Source: Anisodus tanguticus
Taxonomy: Eukaryota > Streptophyta > Magnoliopsida > Solanales > Solanaceae
Direction of reading: 5' to 3'
NCBI GenBank assembly: GCA_034509755.1
Contig: CM067543.1
Coordinates: 58,398,653 to 58,462,652, forward strand
DNA: 64,000 nucleotides
Each line of letters opens with the position of its first letter. Within the stretch, counting starts at the first letter, position 1. Position numbers and translations under genes: made by a program. Under the pieces are notes generated by a model that saw only the letters and a list, made by a program, of their open reading frames with translations, was not told where the DNA came from and searched no databases. This document shows, piece by piece, positions 11,914 through 22,129 of this stretch.

Positions 11914-12936
11914 TAGGGCTGGCAATGGATCGGAGGTGGATCGGGTGGAGTTCAATCCGCCTCCACCTGTCAACCATCCATCTACCACCTGACCCATCCA
12001 TCACCCTATTTTTTCTTAATCCACATCCGATCCACTCATCCTCGGGTGGATCGGGTGCTTCACGAATGAAATTTCCAGCCCTACATATCACTTGCAGAAA
12101 ATGAATTCTATGCAGAAGCAAGTTCAGCATCACTTTCCATCAGTTTTACTTGACCATGAAAAATGTATCCTAGCTCGATTGAATAAAGAAAGCAAGTCCA
12201 GTAGCTCCTCGCGGGAGAGCTTTGAAGGCCTCTTATCTTCAAATCCACCAGAACTTAGAATGTCATTGATTATATCTCTAAACAAGTTCAGGTCCTTTAC
12301 CACATCAGAAGAGAAATTAACATTGTCTTCATTGCTCAACCCATCTTTATCTTCGGTATCATTAATATGATAATCACTATAAAGTGTGTTATTCTCTTCA
12401 TATCCTTTGGTTTCTTGCAGTTTCATTAATTCCACCAACATTCTTTTATGCTTAAAGATTGCACCCAATGTTTTATTTTTCTTAGTAAAGCAAGTTCTGG
12501 TAAACGCGCACCATTCTTTATAGTCCACCTCTGGAATTTCAGCTTTTTGATGTATCTTGACAACAGAAGAATCAACCTTTGGACACGGCAAAAAGTCCTT
12601 CTTGCTCACATTCATGATAAACTCTACATCAGCCACCAGCTTCACGTTCACAGCTAATCTATTAAACTCTGATTCCCCTGGATTTGCCAATAGCCTCCTT
12701 GCGAACTCTTTCTGCAGCAGTAGTGTCCCACTCCTTTAAAAGGTAATAACACTTTGAAAATAATTAATTTATAAATGGGTGGATGGATGTGTCGGGTGGT
12801 GGGTTGGATGTATGTCCACCCGAATCCGACCCGATCTGTCACCTGATTAAAATCCGTGTTTTGTCAGATTTTTGTCCATATAATCTGGTCGGGTGGATTG
12901 GATATCCATCGGGTCAGGGTGAAATTGCCAGCCCTA
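11914..12936. mobile_element. Composite hAT insertion 1 carrying a DIM1 gene fragment
   Basis: The ends form perfect 13-bp terminal inverted repeats, TAGGGCTGGCAAT. Its internal structure is unusual. Module A (11914-12083, 170 bp) is a complete MITE, because it ends in its own inverted TIR copy at 12068-12083. Captured DNA follows (12084-12772). Module B (12773-12936, 164 bp) repeats the MITE in the same orientation but begins inside the left end, lacking roughly the first 10 bp. There is no transposase. The flanking 8-bp duplication shows that the whole unit moved together, like an Ac/Ds macrotransposon. Confidence 0.85.
12100..12735 (-). pseudogene. DIM1-like 18S rRNA dimethyladenosine transferase, C-terminal fragment
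   Basis: Read on the minus strand from about 12714, it gives QKEFARRLLANPGESEFNRL, then LVADVEF, FLPCPKVDSSVVKI, FTRTCFTKKNKTLGA and finally LLSLFNRARIHFS. These are the distal substrate-binding and C-terminal parts of eukaryotic DIM1/KsgA-family methyltransferases, which dimethylate two adjacent adenines near the 3' end of 18S rRNA. About 190 codons remain open. The natural stop after HFS reads as Trp, so the frame runs on a few codons. The N-terminal SAM-binding half is absent and the part upstream of about 12730 is out of frame, so this cannot encode an active enzyme. It is host gene sequence captured by the hAT composite. Confidence 0.88.
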
Positions 12937-12944
12937 CACACACT

Positions 12945-15900
12945 TGGTTTAAATCCCCCGACACAAATTGGTACATGGACACCGGTGCCACTACTCACAT
13001 GACGTCCGACCAAGGTACTCTCTCGTCTTATTCCAATTTGAGCAACAATCGTGGAATAATTATTGGTAATGGCAATTCGATTCCAATTCTTGGTTACGGT
13101 CATAAAATTTGTCTCCCCCCATCCACCTCTTGTCTTGAAAAATGCCCTTTATGCCCCTAACTTAATTAAAAATTTGGTGTCTGTCCGTAAATTCACCACT
13201 GATAATTGGATTTCTGTTGATTTTGATCCTTTTGGATTTTCTGTGAAGGATTTCAAGACGGGGATTCCTCTCATGAGATGTGATAGTAGGGGAGATCTTT
13301 ATCATATCACGCTACATCCGGTCTCTCGAGTCAAGTCTTGTCATCTACTTTTGCAGCTCTCGCTCCTTCCTTATGGCATGCACGTTTGGGTCACCCTGGG
13401 TCGTCTATTGTTTCTTCCTTACATAAAAATAATTTTATTTCTTGTAAGGGTACACGTAGTACTCTAATTTGTCAATCTTGTCCTCTTGGAAAACTTGTTA
13501 GATTACCATTTGTAGACTCTACTTCTCGTACCTTAATGCCATTTGATATTATTCATAGCGATTTATGGACATCTCTTGTTCTCAGTTCTTTGGGCCATCG
13601 TTATTATGTTCTATTTTTGGATGATTCTTCTAATTTTTTATGGACTTTTCCGTTAACGAAAAAGTCTCAAGTGTTTTCCACATTTCAAAAACTTAGAGCA
13701 TTCATCCGTACCCAGTTCGAACGAAAAATAAAAAATATTCAATGTGATAATGACAAAGAATATGATAATGCGTTGTTTTGTGATTTTTGTGGTACTCATG
13801 ACATAAATTTTTGTTTCTCTTGTCCTCATACGTCCTCACAAAATGGGAAAGCAGAACGAAAAATTCATACCATTAATAATATAGTCTGAACTTTATTGGT
13901 CCATGCTTCCGTGCCCTCTTCCTTTTGGCATCATACTCTACAAATGGCTACCTATCTTCTTAACATACTTCCTACCAAAGGTTTGACATATTTATCACCT
14001 CTTTAAATCTAATATAATAAGACTCATTCATATTCACATCTTAGGGTCGTTGGGTGCTTGTGTTATCCACTATTTCCGTCCACCACAATTAACAAACTTT
14101 AGGCCTGTTCTACCCCTTGTGTGTTTTTGGGTTATCCGTCTAATCATCGTGGTTACAAATATTTTGATTTATCATTTAATAAAATCATCATTAGTCATCA
14201 TGTTATTTTTGATGAAACCCAATTTCCGTTTGCTAACGCGAGTAGTCCCATGCCTAGTTCGTATAATTTTTTGGACGACGTCGTCTCTCCGTATATTATC
14301 CACCATTTTTCGGACTCATCCCGCACCCATAATCCGCCAGCGGGCCCACTGCCCACTGGACCTCCTGCCAGTTCTTTCGTCTAGGGTCCAGAAACTAGAC
14401 CAAATATTCAGCCCAGTTCTGCCCCTGCTACTGTTCTCGGTCCAAATCCCAGCCACATTTCCAGTATTGGGCCAGCAGGCCCACTGCCTGCTGGCCAGTC
14501 TGTCACATGTCCCGATATTTCCCAAAATACACTCAATTCTCCTCCGAGTCACAGACCAATCACTCGTAGTCAACGGGGTATTTTTAAACCAAAAAGACAT
14601 TTCAATTTAAATTCTAATGTTCTTAAATCCCCTCTACCCCGTAACCCAGTGTCCGCATTAAATGACTCGAATTGGAAATTGGCTATGACCGATGAATATG
14701 ATGCTCTTATTACAAATAAGACATGGGAGTTGGTACCCCGTCATTCTGGTGTTAATATTATTCGGTGTATATGGATTTTTACTCATAAGTATAATTCTGA
14801 CGGTTCTTTTGCGAGGCATAAGACTCGTCTTGTAGGTGATAGTAAGACTCAGCAGGTTGACGTAGATTGTGGTGAGACATTTAGTCTGGTGGTCAAACCG
14901 GCTACCATTCACATTGTTCTTAGTCTGGCTCTTTCGAAAGCTTGGCCCATCCATCATTTAGATGTGAAGAATGCTTTCTTGCATGATCTTAAGGAGATCG
15001 TTTACATGCATCAGCCCTTGGGTTTCCGAGACCCCAAATATCCTCATCATGTCTGTTTATTGAAGAAGTCCTTGTATGGGCTTAAGCAGGCCCCACAGGC
15101 TTGGTATAAAAAGTTTACAGACTATATTTTATCTATTGGGTTTCCACATAGCATGTCTGATAATTCATTGTTCATATATCATCGTGGTACGTCCCTGACT
15201 TATATACTATTATATGTGGATGATATTATCTTGACTGCCACTTCTGATGCTTTGCGAAAGTCTATCATGACAATGCTTAGTTATGAGTTTGCTATGAAAG
15301 ACTTGGGGTCATTGAGTTACTTTTTGGAGATTGCTGTCACTCGTCATGCAGGTGGGTTATTCTTATCACAACGGAAGTATGCATCTGAGATCATTGAGCG
15401 AGCTGGTATGTCCTCATGAAAGTCTACTTCCACTCCAGTTGATACTAAACCCAAGATGGGTGTTGCGGCTGGCTCACTGTATGAGGATCCGACCCACTAG
15501 CGCAGTCTTGTAGGGACGCTTCAGTATCTTACGTTCATGAGACCAGATATTACATATGTCGTGTAGCAGGTGTGTTTGTTTATGCATGATCCTAGGGTTG
15601 AGCACATGAATGCGCTCAAACGCATTATTCATTACATCCAGAGGACACTTGACTATGACTTGCATCTATATCCATCGTCGGTCTCTACGTTCGTCTCCTA
15701 TACAGATGCTAATTGGGATGACTGTTCGGACACCAGACGATCTACGTCTGGTTATTGTATGTTTCTTGGGGATAACTTGATCTCCTGGTCTGCTAAACGA
15801 CAAGCTACCTTATCCCGCTCTAGTGCAGAGGCCGAATATTGAGGGGTAGCCAATGTGGTTTCTTAATCATGTTGGCTACCTAATCTTCTCTTAGAGCTTC

Positions 15901-16160
15901 ACTTTCAAGTTCACAAAGCTACCTTGGTTTATTGTGATAATGTGAGTGTCGTATACCTTTCTGGCAATCCGGTTCAACATCATCGCACTAAACATATTGA
16001 GATGGATATATATTTTATTCGCGAAAAGGTAGCTCGTGGACAAGTACGCGTCCTGCATGTCCCTTCCAGGTATCAAATTGCAGACATCTTTACTAAGGGT
16101 CTTCCATCGGTTCTCTTTGAAGATTTTAGGGACAGTCTCAGCGTACGTTGACTGCCCGCT
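12945..16160 (+). pseudogene. Copia pol remnant (protease, integrase, RT, RNase H)
   Basis: Copia domain order is preserved. The aspartic protease active site DTGA is coded at 12978-12989. The GAG-pre-integrase HHCC region with LWHARLGH and CQSCPLGK lies at about 13370-13500, and the integrase core with SDLWTS and a DN...E region at about 13550-13870. A proline-rich linker follows (about 14300-14600). RT with YVDD is coded at 15213-15224, and RNase H with STSGYC and SRSSAEAEY lies at about 15570-15840. Stops and frameshifts near 13160, 13890, 14100, 14380, 15418 and 15842 make it non-functional. Confidence 0.88.
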
Positions 16161-16164
16161 TATG

Positions 16165-16172
16165 ACTGCGGG
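16165..16172 (+). repeat. 8-bp TSD, left, of composite hAT insertion 2
   Basis: ACTGCGGG occurs here and, perfectly, at 17131-17138. The sister Copia at about 49210 has the same sequence once and uninterrupted, confirming the insertion point just upstream of the 3' LTR. Confidence 0.92.
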
Positions 16173-17130
16173 TAGGGATGTCAATGGGGCGGGTAAATGC
16201 GTGTACAGCCCCACACCCGCTCCAGTTAGGCCGGGTATGTGGGATGGTTGGTGGGTGGTAGGGCGGGTATGGGTATCAAAAGTGCTACCCGCCATGGGTA
16301 GTGGGGCGGGGGTGGATTTCATATAAGACACGCACCGTAATGGGGCGAGTACCCGTATTTACTCGCCTCACTGACATCTAAATTAGCCACCAAATATGTT
16401 ACATCACTGAAATGCCTGAGTGCCTCCATAACTCTAGAGATGGTATTCATATTTCATTTGCAGAAAATCATCAAGTCATCATCAAATATAAGATGAGTCA
16501 ATTTTGAGAGTTTACACATAGGATGGAACTGAAAATCAGATAGTTCACTAATTTCTTATAGAGTTCTAGAAAGATATTCCATCACCAACACAAATAATAG
16601 TGGTGACATGGGATCTCCCTGCCTAAACAAATCATGACATATCAAGACAATATGAACCAATGATCTTCCAGCTACAAAAGTTGCTCGATTCTCAGCCACT
16701 ACAGTAGGAATGATGTTTTTTAATCTCATGCAAATTAATTTAGAAATACATTTATATAGGACATTGCAGCAAGATATGGTCCTATATTAACTAACATATT
16801 GGGGGGCTGCCACTTTGGGGATTAGAGATATAATGGTAGAATTTACTTGTCTTAGTAATTTACCATTCTCAAAGAACTCCAGCACAACACTTGTCACCTC
16901 CTGCCCAATAATACTCCAAGCATCTCCGGTGGGGCGGGTAAATGCGGGTACCGTCCCGCACCCACTCCAGTTGGGTCGGATATGGGGGATGGTTTGGTGG
17001 GTGGTGGGGCGGGTATGGGTATCAAAAGTGCTATCCGCCATGGGTGGTGGGGCGGGTGTGAGGGTGGGTATTAGGTGGCAGGTACGGGTATGGGGTACCC
17101 TTCCCCCACCCCGCCCCGTTGACATCCCTA
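16173..17130. mobile_element. Composite hAT insertion 2 carrying an antisense LINE RT fragment
   Basis: It begins TAGGGATGTCAATGGGGCGGG and ends with the near-perfect inverse, flanked by a perfect 8-bp duplication. Module A (16173-16380, 208 bp) is a full MITE with a degenerate right end (TGACATCTA). Captured DNA spans 16381-16929. Module B (16930-17130, 201 bp) is a direct repeat of module A that starts at TGGGGCGGG, missing exactly the 12-bp terminal TAGGGATGTCAA. Both modules share GTATGGGTATCAAAAGTGCT. No transposase is present. The geometry is the same as composite 1, although the MITE family differs. Confidence 0.88.
16381..16929 (-). pseudogene. LINE reverse transcriptase fragment captured in composite hAT 2
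   Basis: The minus-strand translation gives plant LINE RT landmarks: GQEVTSVVLEFFENGKLLRQ, VNSTIISLIPKV, a YRTISCCNVLYKCISKLI segment, FVAGRSLVHIVLICHD, and then directly QGDPMSPLLFVLVMEYLSRTL. The region between the last two blocks, which normally holds the first catalytic Asp of RT, is deleted. Stops are present. Its orientation is opposite to the LINE that flanks the whole Copia, so it is a separate captured copy. Confidence 0.8.
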
Positions 17131-17142
17131 ACTGCGGGGGTG

Positions 17143-17454
17143 TGATAAAAACCCGTGATATACACGGAATATACACCGTGTATATCACGAGCAGAATGGT
17201 ATATTTTGGTTGTTAAGACCCGTGATATACACGATATATATTCCTGCCGTGTATATCATGGTTTAATGGCCTAATTTTGGTTAGTTCAGTTGTAATTAAA
17301 TTAGAGTTGTACACTTAACATAATTGTATAATTATTGTACAAGTAGAATAAGGTTTTGAGAGTAGAATAGAAATAGGATTTTCCTATTATGGAAATTGTA
17401 AATTGTATATATACTCTTTCATTAATGAAAATAATGAAGGGATTATTTCTTTCA
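17143..17454 (+). repeat. 3' LTR of Copia 10394-17454
   Basis: 312 bp, TGATAAAAACCC... to ...TTTCTTTCA, collinear with the 5' LTR with scattered substitutions and small indels. The inverted repeats near its start are kept, CCCGTGATATACACG with CGTGTATATCACG. Confidence 0.9.
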
Positions 17455-17803
17455 AGATCTTTGAGAAGAGTAGTAGAGATTGGGAAGCTATAGCCAAAGA
17501 CATAGCGTTTATATGCAATGCTAGAGCATCCATCAAGACATCCAGATTATTCCAACAACTTTTGTTTTAGGAGCAGTACTTTCTCTATGGCTGGTCTCTT
17601 TATCTTGTGTAGTTGATATTATAAATGAGTTTGCACCACTCTCTTAGTTTTGTTGATCTTTATATAGATATAAGGAGAGGTGGAGGAGAGGTATATAGTC
17701 TGAATGTCTGATATAGTAAGACACCAGGGTGTGATGCCTATGCTGTGGTTCTTTCATTGTACTCACTTTTTGGTGATTAATTCGAAGTTTAGTTATCAAA
17801 AAA
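17455..17803 (+). mobile_element. LINE 3' part, right half, with A-tail
   Basis: The coding sequence resumes here as FEKSSRDWEAIAKDIAFICN, continuing the IWIERNNRI block interrupted at 10393, followed by RASIKTSRLFQQLLF and a stop near 17569. The rest is 3' UTR ending in a short A-run (17797-17804). A possible target duplication, ATAGTTA, follows at 17804-17810. Confidence 0.78.
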
Positions 17804-17810
17804 ATAGTTA

Positions 17811-19235
17811 CGGCGAAACCAAAAATTTATGCGAAAGAATTCAAAGAAATACTAGAATGTCATACTTGAGATTGATCATAGGACCTAAACAATTTGTGAA
17901 ATTCCTTTATAGCAGCGAAGCTAGGATTTTCATGAAGAGGATTCAAAATAAAAAAAAAGTTATAAACACACGAAGCCCCTTTAAATATAGTGGCGAAACT
18001 AGAATTTTTATGAAAGAAATTCAAAATAAAAAGAAGTTATATATAAACACACGAACAAGCTTATATACATAAAATACAATTCTCTCCTAGCTCCGCCTAG
18101 TCTTTTGCCACTAAATTAGAATCTTTCATTATGCCAAGTGAATTTATTAATTTAAATATAACAAACGAAGTCGTTTTTGTCCCATTTGCACAGTCTAATT
18201 TTTGGAATGTAGAAGATAAATTTATATTATCTTTCAGATTACTAATTTTCATGGATAATTACTGTTGATGATCTTTATAACTTGGTAAATGTAAGAAAAA
18301 TGTACATTGACGATTAATAAAAGTTCAACTCTTAATTAATTCAAGCTGAAATTGTTGCAATCAAGAAGGCATCTAACTCTGTTTCATAATCAACTAATAT
18401 TATTTTCTACAAGTCCACACCTTCTATTCAAAGCCCAAACTACTAGCTCAAGGTTCTTTTATCTCTTTTAGCTCTGATAAAATACTATTACCATCTCATT
18501 TTTCTTTTATTTTTTCTGAGTGTAAAATTCATCAAATCTTGTTTCGTAGTGCAAATTAAAGCTCTGTTTCAATGTGGTTACTCAATATTTTCTCTGCAAA
18601 TTAAAACATTTACTTTAGATCCTATGCTTTCTGGTATTTTTTTTGCCCCATTAGAGATTTTTTCATCCCAGTATAAAGTATAGAGAGCTTTTAGTACGTT
18701 TCATTTTTATTTTTACCGTAAAATATTGGCACGAGATGATTTATACGAAGAACATGGTCAATGAGGATTCATATAACCGACATTGACTTGTTTGGGACTA
18801 GGCGCATTTATTTTTGTATAATTTCTGGCATCCAATTCCCCACTGATTGGAACTAATTCAATTCACGTTGCATATGTCCAATTAAAGGGAAAATTGCTCC
18901 CTCTAAACTTTTTCATTTTCAAGGCTTGAATACCTCTGGTTATGGATGAAGAAATTAATCATATTCATCCACTATCTCCGTTGGTGGTTTTTGGCTCCTT
19001 TTTTCTGTTTCTCGGTCCTTTCAATAATGTGTTGAAGTGTACAAATGATAATTTTGTTTGCCTATTATAGGTTGATAATATGTTTTCTCTCAAGTGTATG
19101 ATCACTATCTCTAAAGGCTTAATTATTAAGGAGGAGCTACTTTTATTTGCTTATTTTAGGATTATAATATTTGAAATGTGTGTGCCTGATTTTTTTTATT
19201 GAGTCAAGCATGTAATTTTTTACATTATTCATTTT
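17811..19235. other. AT-rich intergenic DNA, no gene seen
   Basis: It contains a local imperfect repeat: the pieces at about 17918-17975 and 17990-18055 share the wording of a tagged GCGAAACTAG...AAACACACGAA segment. No recognisable protein is encoded, and the ORF at 17704-18072 has no identifiable domain. Confidence 0.4.
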
Positions 19236-19327
19236 CATATAAAGAGAAAGTTGTATTCGTGGCTATATGCTTTGGCTCAATCTGATACAGACTTGGTGTA
19301 CGAGTATGTTCGATCCACTGAACGAGG
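19236..19327 (+). other. Candidate exon of an unrecognised gene
   Basis: A pyrimidine-rich stretch ending AAAG precedes an open frame reading SWLYALAQSDTDLVYEYVRS and ending TERG. It is followed by a GTAATTTTC donor at 19328. The peptide looks protein-like, but I cannot name the family. Splicing to the segment at 20438 keeps the frame open across the junction. Confidence 0.4.
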
Positions 19328-20056
19328 TAATTTTCTTTCGATCAACATTTCATTTTTCTAATTTTCCTGTTCCTACGTTGAAATAATAGTAGCTATAAAA
19401 AAATCATGAAACAGTGTTTTATTTTCTTGGCTAAGATTACTTTCAATCGGATATTCTAATGCTCCAATGTGAAAATTTTATGCTATTTATAAATAGAGTT
19501 ACGTGCAATTACCTTTTAACTGACCTGATAATGCGGATATTTTTTACTCCATCAGGACATAGAACTTAAAACTCTTTTTTGATTTAGGAACGTATGCATA
19601 TCATTCATAGATAATACTATAAGCACTTGTATTAAGAAGTGCAACTGTTGGAGAAGTCTTTCTAGTAGTATATTATACTAGTACTAGTTCCTACCACGGA
19701 TATTCTTAAAATGTAGCTGTTCTATTCTTCATAAAAATAATCTATCTATTGTAATCTTCTAAACTTTTTACTAGTGTCTTACTTACATATAGTGAAAAGG
19801 TTCAAATTTATCCTTCAAGTATTTGATTTGTCTCACATTTGCCATCTGTTTACCTATCGGTTCGTGAAAGCCCTTATCGTTATCTTTTGTCTTCCCTCTA
19901 AGTATAGATTTTACATGTAATTGTTCTCTATCAGTGATCTCTTACATTACAAGTGACAGTTCAAATGGCTGCATTATGCATTTATTAGTCTTATAAATGC
20001 CTCTCTCCGATTTTACAAGGTTTCGTTCAATTCGCGTTTCAATACATAAGCATGTT

Positions 20057-20270
20057 GATATTGTTAGATGATATTAATCTCCATTGGGGAGTCTTTCATT
20101 AATATCAAGGTATATATAGAGTACAATATTCATCCCTTATACAATATTTTCTAAGCCTATACAAAAGAGGAATCATAGTTTTACCATAATTATATTTACA
20201 TAATATATGGAAATATTCTAATTATGGGTAGGGAATATATTGTTTTCTATATTTACACGTTTACAGATAT
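20057..20270 (-). mobile_element. Solo Copia LTR with perfect 5-bp TSD
   Basis: The LTR is 20062-20265 (204 bp), running TGTTAGATG... to ...GTTTACA. GATAT is repeated exactly at 20057-20061 and 20266-20270. Its plus-strand start (GATATTAATCTCC...GGGGAG) resembles the ends of the minus-strand LTRs at 21946 and 25768, so it lies in minus orientation. No internal sequence remains, which fits LTR-LTR recombination. Confidence 0.85.
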
Positions 20271-20437
20271 GACAATACATAATAAATATGCGAGCGAGTG
20301 GCCTTGATGCCACGTCGATCCACTGAGACAGCCCTTTGTTGTCCCGATTCATAAAAAAAGAGAAAAAAAAATACACAAGCACGTGCATGTATACGACTCA
20401 GAGAAAATCTAATCTGGAATTATTTTCTTTCTCTCAG

Positions 20438-20512
20438 GAATACAGCAGCTCAAAGCAGCAATGAAGCTTGCTGAATTAGTGAGGTGCTCTATTAAGGTTC
20501 AACAATGTGCAG
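20438..20512 (+). other. Candidate second exon of the same unrecognised gene
   Basis: After the acceptor TTTCTCTCAG the frame inherited from 19327 gives IQQLKAAMKLAELVRCSIKV and then QQCA. A donor-like GCAG/GTAGTG follows. A possible further exon after TTTTTCTGCATCTAG near 20663 would run into a stop within a few codons. A solo LTR lies in the intervening putative intron. This could be a small gene, the end of a larger one, or a relic. Confidence 0.38.
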
Positions 20513-20514
20513 GT

Positions 20515-21940
20515 AGTGGTAGCAGAGCCACATAGACGGAAGGGTTATCAGAAAATTATACTGTATATATAAAAAATTATGAAATACTTGGTACGAGGAT
20601 CTCAACAACTAGATTGTAATTTACTGATACAGTCAATTTTGCATTTCTTTTTCTGCATCTAGGTCTTTGATCTGGCGGTAAAAATGCAATGTGATGTGTG
20701 AGCTAGAAGAAAGTCACTGGTTCTATTTGACAAATAACACTAGGACTGTAAATTAGACATTTATATATATTCTACACCTTCATGACTTAATTCTAAATTC
20801 CTTGGACAAATTTTATTTTCATTTTCTCATTCACATTTAGATCACTATTCGCCGCTTAATTTCTTAACATAAGAATAAGATAGACTTCTTGTAAGGGGTG
20901 TTGGCTTATTGTCACAATTCAAAATATATTTCGATCTGGCGATAGGGTTCTAAGGCTTTATACTTCCTAACCCAAATTCATATTTATTTCATTATTTTCA
21001 AACGATGCCGACCTATTTTATATACATATTTTTATATAAACAAAATATGTATTCCTTAAACCTATTAGATATTTTATATGCATATATTATTCAAAACAAA
21101 TATTAAATACATATGGTTCTCCCTAACATCCTTCCTAAAAAAACATTTTTGGCACTCCAAATTGTCCAAGTATCCCCCCTCCAATAGGTACCTCTATTTT
21201 CCTGCATCTAGGAGACGCGCATATAAATTCTTAGTATTGAACTCATTATATTTTTAAAATTATGGATTCATATCTATTATTTGTTATAATTTTAATAAAT
21301 TTATGTTCTGAGTCAAAAGAATTCTTAGATGAACTCGATAACTTAAAGTTGTATCCACACGCGCCTCTCGTCAATTGACTTGGTGTAAATATCGGGTGAG
21401 CCGGGTAAGTTTGTACCATGGAGAAATTAACTTGTCTCACTATATTGAAACTCCTGTAAAATCCAAATATATGTTCTATTCATCAGGCTAATATGCACAA
21501 GAAAGTGTGAACATTTAGAAAGCACATAGGAACAGGTTGGCCTAGAAGTTCCAATTTTGATACTATGTTTGAAAGCTCCATTCTTGATTTTATATTGAAA
21601 TTTAGTAAAAATATAATAGCAAGTTGACGCAATGTATAGCAGACATCCTTGTATCTAAAGCTAAAATTTCCAATCAATCAATAATAATTAGATTGTATGA
21701 ATTCATGCATGCATTTGCTCATTTGATTTCATTGCAGCAGCCTATACTGACAAAATCAATTTTGAGCTTTTATTTGAAACAAAACAAGAGCAAATGACAG
21801 TTCCTTGTTTTAATATTTCTTGCTATTTATTGGTTTTCGTCGGAGATAGATTCAAAATTTAAAATTTATATAACCACAAGTTAATATACAATAAATACAT
21901 TTTAAACTTTTATATTTATACATAATCTTAACAATAATTA
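20515..21940. other. AT-rich intergenic DNA, no gene seen
   Basis: Short ORFs on both strands lack recognisable domains. No repeat with clear ends was found. Confidence 0.4.
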
Positions 21941-21945
21941 CTAAG

Positions 21946-22111
21946 TGTAGAATTGTATTAATCTCCCTTAGGAAGCCTTTCTCATTAATACAATAAATAT
22001 AGTGTGTACAATATGGAATCCTAATACAAAAGGAATCCTATAATTAACATAATTATACACCACTAATAATTACAAAATATTTGGTGAATATTCTACTAAT
22101 ATTCACTAATA
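21946..22111 (-). repeat. 3' LTR of Copia 21946-25933
   Basis: 166 bp. In element orientation it runs TATTAGTGAATATT... to ...CAATTCTACA. The start is TA where TG is usual, probably a point mutation. A polypurine tract lies just outside at about 22112-22126 (minus strand). Confidence 0.88.
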
Positions 22112-22129
22112 CATCTCCTCAGTCGGAGC

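Larger units (their letters stand above)
10394..17454 (+). mobile_element. Copia retrotransposon with both LTRs, carrying two composite hAT insertions
   Basis: The 5' LTR is 10394-10703 and the 3' LTR 17143-17454. The primer-binding site TGGTATCAGAAGTC starts at 10704, and a G-rich polypurine tract precedes the 3' LTR. The element is inserted in a LINE: AGGAT at 10389-10393 on the left and AGAT at 17455-17458 on the right, where one G of the five-base duplication has been lost. Gag and pol are present in order but broken by stops and frameshifts. Two separate hAT-type insertions (11914-12936 and 16173-17130) account for about 2 kb of its 7.06 kb length. Confidence 0.93.

Noticed and set aside
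11488..12133. Long minus-strand ORFs over the Copia gag tail and hAT end
   Set aside because: They are antisense shadows of the Gly/Pro/Trp-rich gag tail and the G-rich MITE end.
16787..17216. 133-codon ORFs on both strands as a gene
   Set aside because: They join the LINE RT fragment, the MITE module and the start of the LTR, so they are not a biological reading frame.
17704..18072. 122-codon plus-strand ORF
   Set aside because: It starts within the LINE 3' UTR and runs into a local repeat; the translation is low complexity with no domain.
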